DNA from: Pseudomonadota bacterium
GTDB lineage: Bacteria > Pseudomonadota > Alphaproteobacteria > Sphingomonadales > Sphingomonadaceae
DNA: 8,055 nucleotides
Direction of reading: 5' to 3'
Assembly: GCA_963205285.1 (NCBI GenBank)
Contig: CAUJJQ010000017.1
Location: 1 to 8,055, forward strand
Positions 1 through 6,426 of the stretch are shown here, piece by piece. Numbering within the stretch: position 1 is the stretch's first letter; each line of letters starts with the position of its first letter. The position numbers were made by a program, and so were the translations under genes. Below the pieces are notes generated by a model. That model did no database searches. It was not told where the DNA came from and saw nothing but the letters and a program-made list of their open reading frames with translations.

Positions 1-823
1 CTGCCTCTGCCACTTCCAAAATCTCGGCCCATGGGGCGGCGGCACGGATGGTGGCATAAGCGGCTTCACGGTCGGCAAATGCCATTTCATGGACGAATAG
101 CAGCCGTTCATTGGCGACCGCCACCACGTCATTGTGAAAGGCACCGGCGGCGATTGCGGCAGGATTCTGCTCGATAAATATCGTGCGTGCCGCATCCAGC
201 CCATGCCGCCGCGCGATGGTGCGCGATGCCTCTGCATGCTGGCGGGCGGGAAAGGCACCGCCGCTCAACCCATAGACGAATATTTCGATACCGGGGGCGT
301 CGTGGCTGGGGCAGAGGCGCATATGGTTCGCCGCCCCTTCATCGCCAAAGGGGGTGGGCACTGGGCCATGTATAGCAAAATCACAGTGCGCAAAGGCGAC
401 GCGCAACTGCGCCAGCGTCCCCGGCCATTCGTGGCTGCGATGCGCGATGGTCTGCAAATTGGCGACGCTGATGTGGCAGCGCCCATCGGCACAATCGCTG
501 GCGGGGCTGATCGTTGCGGCATTGGCAGCCCACATGGCGGACGCCGACCATGCGGCGGCGCGCAAATGCGGCGGCGCATCCTCATTTGTCAGCGCCATCT
601 GGTCAAGCCAGCCAATATTGGGCCGGTCGAGCGGCATCAGCCAGCCCTGCGTCAGACCTGCATCCATATTGGCGCGCATCTTGGCCAGTCCTTGCAGCGC
701 GGCGGCGCGCGGATAGGCAATGGCCCCTGCACTACGGGCGGAGGCCAAATTGCCCGGCGACAGCCCTGCATAATTATGGCTGGGGCCAATCAGCCCGTCG
801 AAATTAATCTCTGCGATGGGCAT
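1..823 (-). CDS. astB: N-succinylarginine dihydrolase, C-terminus beyond window edge
   Basis: Second enzyme of the AST pathway: it hydrolyses N2-succinylarginine to N2-succinylornithine, 2 NH3 and CO2 in the cytoplasm. The 274 visible residues start MPIAEINFDGLIGPSHNYAG, matching the NFDGL(I/V)G..H.YAGLS..N N-terminus of AstB. Other family blocks are MWAANAATISPASD (97-110), GDEGAANHMRL (160-170), VYGLSGGAFPARQ (183-195) and FHNDVVAVAN (229-238). By comparison with E. coli AstB, Glu162 and His230 are two members of the Cys-His-Glu catalytic triad; the cysteine would lie in the missing C-terminal part. E. coli AstB has about 447 residues, so roughly 150-170 are off the edge. The ATG at 823 overlaps the astA stop by one base (TGATG), has only a weak ribosome site, and is probably translated by coupling to astA. 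The frame is intact throughout. Confidence 0.95.
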   Translation of the reverse strand, partial: MPIAEINFDGLIGPSHNYAGLSPGNLASARSAGAIAYPRAAALQGLAKMRANMDAGLTQGWLMPLDRPNIGWLDQMALTNEDAPPHLRAAAWSASAMWAANAATISPASDCADGRCHISVANLQTIAHRSHEWPGTLAQLRVAFAHCDFAIHGPVPTPFGDEGAANHMRLCPSHDAPGIEIFVYGLSGGAFPARQHAEASRTIARRHGLDAARTIFIEQNPAAIAAGAFHNDVVAVANERLLFVHEMAFADREAAYATIRAAAPWAEILEVAEA

Positions 824-1842
824 CAGGATGCGATCCAGTCGATTTTGTCGCCCGCCATCAGCCCCAATATTTGTGCGCAGGCCTGATCGATGGCAACGCC
901 GTCATCGCGCTGTTCAACCATGCCGAAACCACAACGGAAATCGCCACAACTGCCCGTCGCCACCAGCGCGCGCTGGCCAAAGGCACCGCCGGTCGAATCA
1001 ATGGCGATGACTTCGGCGCTCTGCGCATCGCGGATGGTGCGGACATTGTCGGTGCGCGCAGTCATCGTCGGGCCGCCGTCGAAAATGTCGATGTAATTTT
1101 CAAAAGCGAACCCCTCCTTCTCCAGCATGCGCATGGCCGCGCGGCCGCTAGGGTGCGGCACGCCGAGCACGCTGCGCGCATTTTCAGCCAACATGGCGAC
1201 ATAGACGGGGTGTTTGGGCATTAAATCGGCGATGAATTGATTGCCGTGCAATGCGTTGAATTCATCGGCTTCCTGAAAGCTCATGCCGAAAAATTTGCCC
1301 GCGACGCCATCCCAAAAGGGCGAACCACCCGCATCATCAATCACCCCGCGCAATTCGGCCAATATCCGGTCACCGAATTTGGCGCGGTTGGCGCGGATGA
1401 ACAAATAGCGCGACCGAGCGAGCAACAGGCCAAGGCCGCCGGCGCGCTCATGCGGGTGGAGGAAGAGGCCGCCAACCTCACTCGACCCTTCGAGATCGGT
1501 GACCAGATTCAAAATATCGGCGCGGAAAGTGCGGCCAATTTCGGCGCTATGCTGGCTGATGGTGGCGATGCGATAGGAATAAAAGGGCCAGCGCACGCCG
1601 ACTTCGGTGAATATCTGACAGGTGCCGCGAATTTCCCGGGTAACGCTGTTTTCCAGCATCAGCACGAAAAGCTGATCCTGTGCACTGCCAGTTTCGCCAA
1701 AGGCCGCCGCCGCGCGTTCCAGCTTGGCCGCCAGCGCGTTGCGATCGGGCGGCAGGTTGGTAAATCCGCCACCGGTCAACTTTGCCATTTCATACATGGC
1801 CTGCAAATCCCCCTTGGTCGCAGGCCGGATACGGAAGCTCAT
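823..1842 (-). CDS. astA: Arginine N-succinyltransferase
   Basis: First AST enzyme: transfers succinyl from succinyl-CoA to the alpha-amino group of arginine. It has 339 residues, close to the 344 of E. coli AstA. The N-terminus FRIRPATKGDLQAMYEMAK looks like the start of a GNAT-related acyl-CoA fold. Family blocks follow in order: EVGGLFLHPHERAGGLGLLL (122-141, CoA-binding region), SRYLFIRANRAKFGDRILAE (144-163), GGSPFWDGVAGKFFGMSFQE (172-191), ADLMPKHPVYVAML (205-218) and FENYIDIFDGGPTM (247-260). This AstA is of the single-gene type; I see no neighbouring second subunit as in the aruF/aruG pair of Pseudomonas. The start is well supported by a purine-rich ribosome site 5 nt upstream. It lies 20 nt after the M20 hydrolase gene and overlaps astB by one base, so the three are almost certainly one transcript. 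Confidence 0.96.
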   Translation of the reverse strand: MSFRIRPATKGDLQAMYEMAKLTGGGFTNLPPDRNALAAKLERAAAAFGETGSAQDQLFVLMLENSVTREIRGTCQIFTEVGVRWPFYSYRIATISQHSAEIGRTFRADILNLVTDLEGSSEVGGLFLHPHERAGGLGLLLARSRYLFIRANRAKFGDRILAELRGVIDDAGGSPFWDGVAGKFFGMSFQEADEFNALHGNQFIADLMPKHPVYVAMLAENARSVLGVPHPSGRAAMRMLEKEGFAFENYIDIFDGGPTMTARTDNVRTIRDAQSAEVIAIDSTGGAFGQRALVATGSCGDFRCGFGMVEQRDDGVAIDQACAQILGLMAGDKIDWIAS

Positions 1843-1847
1843 AAATG

Positions 1848-1856
1848 CTCTTTCTC
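1848..1856 (-). promoter_or_regulatory. Ribosome binding site of astA
   Basis: On the minus strand GAGAAAGAG lies 5 nt before the astA ATG at 1842, in the 20-nt gap after the M20 hydrolase stop codon. It is the only purine-rich stretch in the gap and fixes the astA start. Confidence 0.6.
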
Positions 1857-1862
1857 AGTTAG

Positions 1863-3074
1863 TTATACATCAAAGCTATGGGATAATCTTAATATGGTGA
1901 GCGCGGATAATTGCGCCCGTTCCACCAAAGACTGGGTCAACAGATATTCTTGGTCGCTGTGGATCGCGCCGCCGCGCACCCCCATGGTGTCGACCACCGG
2001 CACCCCGCAAGCGGCGATATTATTACCGTCGCAAACCCCGCCGCTGTCGGTATGGCGGATGGTTAGCCCCAAATCAGCGCCCGCCTGTTCTACCAGCGTG
2101 AACAGCTTTGCCGCACGCGCATCAATCGGCTTGGGCGGGCGGGCAAAGCTGCCATGGCAATCGATGCTGACATCATGTTCGCGCGCCACCACTGCAATCA
2201 GGTCGGCCAGTAACGCCGCTGCAATCCCCTGCAATTCGGGGGTGCGCGGGCGGATATTGACCCGCAAAATGGCAAGGTCGGGGACGACATTATTGCCGCC
2301 GCCGCCGTCAATCTTGGCCGGGTTGATCGCCAGCCCATCGCGCACCGCGCGCTTCAAACGCAGCGCTAGGTCGGCCGCTGCGACGATGGCATTGCGTCCA
2401 TCCTCTGGGTTGCGCCCCGCATGCGCCGCTCGCCCGCGCACGCTCAGCGCGAAATTGCCGCTGCCCGGCCGTGCACCAGCCAAAGTGCCATCGGGGAGGG
2501 CGGATGGTTCGTAGGTGAGCGCCGCCAATTTCCCTGCCGCGAGGTCGGCAATCAGGCGGTTCGACGACAAAGACCCCACTTCCTCATCGCTGTTGATCAG
2601 GACATCATAGCCAAATTCTGGGCCGACACCCGCCGCCTCGACTGCCTGTAGTGCCGCGAGCATTACCGCGATACCGCCCTTCATATCGGCGACGCCCGGC
2701 CCGTTCAGCGTGTCATCGTCGATCCAGCGACAGGTTTGAAACGGGTGCAATGGTTCAAAAACCGTGTCCATATGTCCGGTCAGGAGGATGCGCCGCGCCG
2801 CGGATGGGCGCACCTGCACGACCAGATGCTGGCCATGGGCGATATTGTCGATGCGCCCATCGGCGCGCACAATTTCCACCGGTGCAGCATCGACCAAGCG
2901 GACATCGCCCGGCAGAACCGCAAAAGCCGCCGTCAACTCGCGCGCCATCGCCGCCAGTCCATCCAGATTGCGCGACCCGCTGTTAATCGCGCTCCACGCC
3001 AATATCTGGCCCAACATGGCATCATGCTGCGGGTGGTTGATGGCGGCCTGCTCGGCAGGGGTAAAGCTGTGCAT
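1863..3074 (-). CDS. M20-family metallohydrolase (glutamate carboxypeptidase type), first gene of the AST operon
   Basis: A 403-residue dinuclear-zinc amidohydrolase of the M20 family (carboxypeptidase G2, ArgE and DapE relatives). Visible motifs: GHMDTVF with His101 and Asp103; GPGVADMKGG with bridging Asp130; SDEEVGS with general base Glu164 and ligand Glu165; Glu189 in TYEPS; and His372 in AIHSDQE. Glu189 at the fourth ligand position, the dimerisation-domain block RAAHAGRNPEDGRNAI (215-230) and the full length point to the carboxypeptidase G2 branch, which removes C-terminal glutamate from N-acyl-glutamates, rather than to DapE. The gene is 20 nt upstream of astA on the same strand, so an AST substrate such as N-succinylglutamate is a reasonable guess, but this is inference. 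No signal peptide is seen, so it should be cytoplasmic. The ATG is the first possible start because an in-frame TAA lies 9 nt upstream; it has no good Shine-Dalgarno and may be leaderless or weakly initiated. Family certain, substrate uncertain. Confidence 0.88.
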   Translation of the reverse strand: MHSFTPAEQAAINHPQHDAMLGQILAWSAINSGSRNLDGLAAMARELTAAFAVLPGDVRLVDAAPVEIVRADGRIDNIAHGQHLVVQVRPSAARRILLTGHMDTVFEPLHPFQTCRWIDDDTLNGPGVADMKGGIAVMLAALQAVEAAGVGPEFGYDVLINSDEEVGSLSSNRLIADLAAGKLAALTYEPSALPDGTLAGARPGSGNFALSVRGRAAHAGRNPEDGRNAIVAAADLALRLKRAVRDGLAINPAKIDGGGGNNVVPDLAILRVNIRPRTPELQGIAAALLADLIAVVAREHDVSIDCHGSFARPPKPIDARAAKLFTLVEQAGADLGLTIRHTDSGGVCDGNNIAACGVPVVDTMGVRGGAIHSDQEYLLTQSLVERAQLSALTILRLSHSFDV

Positions 3075-3222
3075 GGGGGATATTTAGCCGCTCGATCGCC
3101 GTCACTCCACCCCCAAAAGCTTGCGCGCGCTCGCGGCAATTGCCATAGCGGCCATTCCTTCCCCGGATAAGTTGCAACAGCTACGTCGCGCTTCCCCCCT
3201 GCGCGTGTTGAAGGAGTTATCT
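3075..3222. promoter_or_regulatory. Divergent intergenic region between the AST operon and glcB
   Basis: 148 bp separate the start of the M20 hydrolase (minus) from the start of glcB (plus), so promoters for both transcripts should lie here. I see no convincing -35/-10 pair on either strand. The most visible sequence is a perfect 10-bp palindrome GGCAATTGCC at 3135-3144, which overlaps a looser dyad (AATTGCC, 5 nt, GGCCATT; 3138-3156, 6 of 7 positions paired). Either could be an operator, but symmetry is the only evidence. A polypyrimidine run at 3191-3199 precedes the glcB ribosome site. Confidence 0.4.
3211..3216 (+). promoter_or_regulatory. Ribosome binding site of glcB
   Basis: AAGGAG, a near-perfect Shine-Dalgarno, lies 6 nt before the ATG at 3223. 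It selects that start over the in-frame upstream TTG at 3121 and over the in-frame ATG two codons further on at 3229. Confidence 0.8.
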
Positions 3223-5319
3223 ATGTCGATGGTTGAGCGGGCCCGTTTGTCGGTTGATGGCGAACTGGCCAATTTCGTCGAAAAGGAAGTTTTGCCCGGT
3301 ACCGGCGTCGGGGCGGAGGATTTTTGGGCCGAACTGGCGCATATTTTGGCGCGCTTTCAGGGCGATAATCTGGCGCTGCTCGCCGAACGCGATCGGCTGC
3401 AATCGGCGATTGATGGCTGGCATCTCGCGCACAAAGGGCGCGCGCTCGACAGCGTCGCCTATCGCAATTTTCTGACCGAAATTGGCTACCTCGTCCCCGA
3501 ACCCGCGCCATTTCAGATCAGCACCGACAATGTCGATACCGAAATAGCGTCGCTTGCTGGCCCACAATTGGTGGTGCCCGCGCTCAACGCCCGCTTTGCG
3601 CTCAACGCCGCCAATGCGCGCTGGGGCAGCCTTTATGACGCGCTCTATGGCACCGATGCATTGCCCGGCAAGGCAGGCGGGCCGGGCTATGACAAGGTGC
3701 GCGGCGCAGCGGTGATCGCGCGTGCCAAGGCGTTTTTGGATGCCGCCGTGCCACTCGCCAACGGGTTGAAATGGGCCGACCTCGGTACGCCGAGCGGCGG
3801 CATCGCGCTCGCCGACCCGGCGCAATATGTCGGCGCGACCGACGCCGGGCGGATGTTTGTCCATCATGGGTTGCATATCCATGTGATGTTCGATGCAGGT
3901 CACCCGGTCGGGCGCGACGACCCTTCGGGTATCAGCGATGTCATTCTCGAATCCGCGCTCACCACCATCATCGATTTGGAGGATAGTGTTGCTGCGGTTG
4001 ATGGCGCGGACAAGGTTGCTGGCTGGCGCAACTGGTTGGGGCTGATGCAGGGCAATTTGTCCGAAAGCTTTGAAAAGGACGGGCGGGTTATCGAACGCCG
4101 CCTCAACCCCGACATCATCGCCACGCGCCCAGATGGCAGCACGCTGGCGCTGCCCGGGCGCAGCCTGATGTTCGTGCGCAATGTCGGCCACCTCATGTCC
4201 AACCCCTGCGTCCTTTTGCCCGACGGCACCCCGGCGCAGGAGGGGATTTTGGACGCGGTGATGACCGCTTGCATCGCGCTCCATGATTTGCGCGGGCGCG
4301 GTGGCAACAGTCGCACCGGCAGCATCTATATCGTCAAACCCAAGATGCACGGGCGGGCAGAGGCCGCCTTCACCAATGCGCTGTTCGACGCGGTGGAGGA
4401 TATGCTGGGTCTGCCGCGCCACAGTATAAAGGTCGGCGTGATGGATGAGGAACGGCGCACCAGCGCCAACCTCGCCGCATGCATCCATGCGGTGCAGGGG
4501 CGGATTGCCTTTATCAACACCGGTTTTCTCGACCGAACGGGCGATGAAATCCACACATCGATGCAGGCGGGGCCGATGATCCCCAAAGGCGAAATGAAGA
4601 CGAGCCAGTGGATCGCCGCTTATGAGGATCGCAACGTGCGCATTGGCCTTGCCTGCGGGCTGTCGGGGCGTGCGCAAATCGGCAAGGGCATGTGGGCGAT
4701 GCCCGATCTGATGGCCGCGATGATCGAACAGAAAATCGCCCATCCGATGAGCGGGGCGAACACCGCATGGGTGCCATCGCCCACCGCCGCGACGCTCCAC
4801 GCGCTACATTATCATGCGGTCGATGTGTTCGCCCGCCAGCGGGAGATTGCGCGCGAAGCACCGCCGAGCGTTGATACGCTGCTCCACATTCCAACGGCCG
4901 CGCAACGTAATTGGAGCGAGGCGGAAATCACCCGCGAACTCGACAATAATTGCCAGGGCATTTTGGGCTATGTCGTGCGCTGGATCGACCAAGGGGTGGG
5001 CTGTTCCAAGGTGCCCGACATCAACGATGTTGCCTTGATGGAGGATCGGGCGACGCTGCGCATTTCCAGCCAAGCCATCGCCAATTGGCTGCACCATGGC
5101 ATTTGTTCGGCCGACGCGGTGGATGCGGCGCTCACCCGCATGGCGGCAAAGGTCGATGCCCAAAATGCCGCGGACCCGCTTTATCAGCCGCTCACCAGCG
5201 ACGGCATCGCCTTTCGCGCGGCGCACGCGTTGATTTTTGAAGGGATTGACCAGCCGTCGGGCTATACCGAACCCCTGCTGCACAAATATCGTCTGGCGAA
5301 AAAGGCATCGGGCGCTTAG
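3223..5319 (+). CDS. glcB: Malate synthase G
   Basis: Condenses glyoxylate with acetyl-CoA to give malate and CoA, in glycolate/glyoxylate use or the glyoxylate shunt. The start at 3223 gives 698 residues, near the 723 of monomeric E. coli malate synthase G and much longer than the roughly 530-residue A form. Active-site blocks by analogy with the E. coli enzyme: Glu253 in [13 protein letters not shown], Arg319 in [14 protein letters not shown] (acts on glyoxylate), Glu409 in [14 protein letters not shown] and Asp437 in [15 protein letters not shown] (Mg2+ ligands), Cys594 in [10 protein letters not shown] (the oxidation-sensitive cysteine position), and the general base Asp608 in [12 protein letters not shown]. 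The C-terminal plug block [14 protein letters not shown] follows. Nothing is missing or frameshifted. It is transcribed divergently from the AST operon, and trhO starts 10 nt after its stop, so the two are probably co-transcribed. No isocitrate lyase or glc operon gene is visible nearby. Confidence 0.97.
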   Translation: MSMVERARLSVDGELANFVEKEVLPGTGVGAEDFWAELAHILARFQGDNLALLAERDRLQSAIDGWHLAHKGRALDSVAYRNFLTEIGYLVPEPAPFQISTDNVDTEIASLAGPQLVVPALNARFALNAANARWGSLYDALYGTDALPGKAGGPGYDKVRGAAVIARAKAFLDAAVPLANGLKWADLGTPSGGIALADPAQYVGATDAGRMFVHHGLHIHVMFDAGHPVGRDDPSGISDVILESALTTIIDLEDSVAAVDGADKVAGWRNWLGLMQGNLSESFEKDGRVIERRLNPDIIATRPDGSTLALPGRSLMFVRNVGHLMSNPCVLLPDGTPAQEGILDAVMTACIALHDLRGRGGNSRTGSIYIVKPKMHGRAEAAFTNALFDAVEDMLGLPRHSIKVGVMDEERRTSANLAACIHAVQGRIAFINTGFLDRTGDEIHTSMQAGPMIPKGEMKTSQWIAAYEDRNVRIGLACGLSGRAQIGKGMWAMPDLMAAMIEQKIAHPMSGANTAWVPSPTAATLHALHYHAVDVFARQREIAREAPPSVDTLLHIPTAAQRNWSEAEITRELDNNCQGILGYVVRWIDQGVGCSKVPDINDVALMEDRATLRISSQAIANWLHHGICSADAVDAALTRMAAKVDAQNAADPLYQPLTSDGIAFRAAHALIFEGIDQPSGYTEPLLHKYRLAKKASGA

Positions 5320-5329
5320 GTAGCGGCGC

Positions 5330-6094
5330 ATGCCGCTCACCGTTGCCGCCCTCTATAAATTCGCCCGCTTTGATGATCCCGCGTGCCTGCGTGCGCCGTT
5401 GCTTACCCTCTGCCGGGCACAGGGCGTATGCGGCACGCTGCTGCTGGCGGGAGAGGGGATAAATGGCACGATTGCGGGCAGCGACGGCGCGATTGCGACG
5501 GTAATCGCGCATATCCGCGCGCTGCCGGGGTGTGCCGATCTCGACGTTAAATATTCAACTGCCGCCACCCCACCCTTTGGGCGGATGAAGGTGCGGCTGA
5601 AACGTGAAATCGTCACGCTGGGGGTTGCGGGCGTCGATGCGGCGCGCGATGCCGGCCATTATATCGCGCCTGCGGATTGGAATGATTTTATCGCCGATCC
5701 CGACACCATCCTCATCGATACGCGCAATGGGTATGAGGTTGAAATTGGCAGTTTCGATGGTGCGATCAACCCTGCAACGCGCAGTTTTTCGGAGTTTCCG
5801 GCGTGGTGGCAAGCCAACCGCGCGGCCTTTGACGGGAAACGCATCGCCATGTTCTGCACCGGCGGCATCCGCTGCGAAAAATCGACCGCCTTTTTGCGGG
5901 GCGAAGGGGTGGCGGATGTCTTTCACCTAAAAGGGGGCATCCTCGCCTATCTGGAACAAATATCCGCCGACCAAAGCCGCTGGCATGGCGAATGTTTCGT
6001 TTTTGACGAACGGGTCAGCGTTGGCCACGGGTTGGTGGCGGGGGATTGGTCGGTCAGCGGGGATAATTTGTTGCAACAAGATATCGAAACGTAA
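5330..6094 (+). CDS. trhO: tRNA uridine(34) hydroxylase-like rhodanese protein (UPF0176/YceA family), short form
   Basis: In E. coli, TrhO (YceA) uses O2 to turn U34 of certain tRNAs into 5-hydroxyuridine. This protein has the N-terminal acylphosphatase-like domain with [19 protein letters not shown] (32-50) and [18 protein letters not shown] (81-98), then a rhodanese domain with [14 protein letters not shown] (127-140) and the loop [13 protein letters not shown] (174-186), where Cys176 is the catalytic position and Cys182 the second conserved cysteine. The block [18 protein letters not shown] (218-235) also fits. It then stops at residue 254 with [14 protein letters not shown]. Family members I know are about 310-350 residues and carry a further Cys-containing tail after this block; none of that is seen here, nor in the other two forward frames. 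The start has only a weak AGG-containing site; initiation probably benefits from the glcB stop 10 nt upstream. Family confident; whether the short form is active is open. Confidence 0.85.
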   Translation: MPLTVAALYKFARFDDPACLRAPLLTLCRAQGVCGTLLLAGEGINGTIAGSDGAIATVIAHIRALPGCADLDVKYSTAATPPFGRMKVRLKREIVTLGVAGVDAARDAGHYIAPADWNDFIADPDTILIDTRNGYEVEIGSFDGAINPATRSFSEFPAWWQANRAAFDGKRIAMFCTGGIRCEKSTAFLRGEGVADVFHLKGGILAYLEQISADQSRWHGECFVFDERVSVGHGLVAGDWSVSGDNLLQQDIET

Positions 6095-6115
6095 CCGGGC
6101 ATTTTCTTGCCTTGG

Positions 6116-6135
6116 ATTCCGGCCTTCGCCGGAAT
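6116..6135. repeat. Perfect hairpin, dispersed-repeat type
   Basis: ATTCCGGC and GCCGGAAT form a perfect 8-bp stem around a 4-nt CTTC loop. With its flanks (TTGG before, GACAA after) it resembles a short repeat seen many times in alphaproteobacterial and sphingomonad genomes; the family link is from memory. It starts 21 nt after the trhO stop and may act as its 3' end hairpin. Confidence 0.7.
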
Positions 6136-6147
6136 GACAATGGGGGC

Positions 6148-6171
6148 TGTGCTCCTGCGGAAGCAGAAGCC
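6148..6171 (+). repeat. REP-like hairpin unit, copy 1 (plus orientation)
   Basis: A 24-nt unit starting TGTGCTCCTGCG. It can fold as CTCCTGC, loop GGAA, GCAGAAG (6152-6169), a 7-bp stem with one mismatch. It matches the reverse complement of the unit at 6202-6225 at 19 of 24 positions, so the two are inverted copies of one element. As RNA from the plus strand the loop GGAA is of the GNRA type. Confidence 0.6.
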
Positions 6172-6201
6172 TATGGATGACAGAAGTGCACTCCCCCACT
6201 G

Positions 6202-6225
6202 AGCCCCTGCTTTCGCAGGGGCACA
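6202..6225 (-). repeat. REP-like hairpin unit, copy 2 (minus orientation)
   Basis: On the minus strand it reads TGTGCCCCTGCG and folds as GCCCCTGC, loop GAAA, GCAGGGGC (stem spans 6203-6222), a perfect 8-bp stem with a GNRA loop. It is the inverted partner of the unit at 6148-6171, separated by 30 nt. Confidence 0.65.
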
Positions 6226-6258
6226 ATATTTGCCCATGTCTCTACTATATTCTCCGCC

Positions 6259-6301
6259 GGGATTTCCGAGCCGCATGATGTGCCATCATGCTCGAAATCC
6301 C
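6259..6301. repeat. Long bulged inverted repeat
   Basis: The left arm (6259-6280) and right arm (6284-6301) pair over 18 bp: GGGATTTC, then GAG, then CATGATG, each matched exactly by the right arm. A 1-nt bulge (C) and a 3-nt bulge (CCG) occur in the left arm only. The innermost part is a perfect 8-bp stem, GCATGATG/CATCATGC, around a 3-nt loop TGC. The stem could form in RNA from either strand. Confidence 0.65.
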
Positions 6302-6326
6302 TTTATGCTCGACACGAACGGACGGG

Positions 6327-6360
6327 CTAATCCCCCCTCCCGCATGCGGGAGGGGGTTAG
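6327..6360. terminator. Very GC-rich palindrome, possible bidirectional terminator
   Basis: Positions 6333-6356 form a perfect 24-bp palindrome made of CCCCCTCCCGCA and its complement, flanked by CTAA (6327-6330) and TTAG (6357-6360), which extend the stem past a 2-nt bulge. It lies 67 nt beyond the methyltransferase stop and about 230 nt beyond trhO. Its sequence resembles a dispersed repeat common in proteobacterial genomes. A T-stretch occurs at 6370-6375 on the plus strand but is 13 nt away, so the terminator role is tentative. Confidence 0.45.
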
Positions 6361-6399
6361 GGGGTGGGTGTTTTTCATACGGGGTGGGCGTTTTCATTC
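6361..6399 (+). repeat. Two-copy imperfect tandem repeat
   Basis: GGGGTGGGTGTTTTTCATAC (6361-6380) is followed immediately by GGGGTGGGCG plus TTTTCATTC (6381-6399). The copies differ by one T deletion and two substitutions. The first copy directly abuts the palindrome at 6327-6360. Confidence 0.6.
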
Positions 6400-6426
6400 A
6401 CCGGATCCCCACTTCCCCCGGATATA

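Larger units (their letters stand above)
6095..6426. other. Gene-free convergent gap filled with palindromic repeats
   Basis: 332 bp lie between the stop of trhO (plus) and the stop of the methyltransferase (minus). I see no credible gene here; open frames crossing it translate the repeats into Arg/Pro/Gly-rich strings. The region holds hairpins at 6116-6135, 6148-6171, 6202-6225, 6259-6301 and 6327-6360 and a tandem repeat at 6361-6399, each listed separately. Any of the strong hairpins could terminate transcription arriving from either side, though none is followed directly by a clear T-run. Confidence 0.8.

Noticed and set aside
134..886. 250-codon plus-strand open frame opposite astB
   Set aside because: The minus strand encodes AstB with exact family motifs. 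The plus-strand translation is low-complexity and motif-free.
1237..2514. 425-codon open frame on the plus strand opposite astA and the M20 hydrolase
   Set aside because: It crosses two clearly coding minus-strand genes and the gap between them, and its protein shows no family motifs. It is a shadow of GC-rich codon use.
3140..3170. Possible -35/-10 promoter (TTGCCA ... GGATAA) ahead of glcB
   Set aside because: The spacing is 19 nt and the -10 match is poor; similar matches are expected by chance in this composition, so I did not list it as a promoter.
3121..3222. Upstream in-frame TTG start extending malate synthase G by 34 residues
   Set aside because: The extra residues do not resemble the family N-terminus, no ribosome site precedes the TTG, and AAGGAG sits ideally before the ATG at 3223.
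3217..4800. 527-codon open frame on the minus strand opposite glcB
   Set aside because: It lies entirely within the well-supported malate synthase G gene, its translation is rich in His, Arg, Ala and Gly with no recognisable domain, and long antisense frames are expected from GC-rich codon bias.
6361..6399. Start of a CRISPR array
   Set aside because: Only two copies, directly adjacent with no spacer and no cas genes nearby. It is a simple imperfect tandem duplication.
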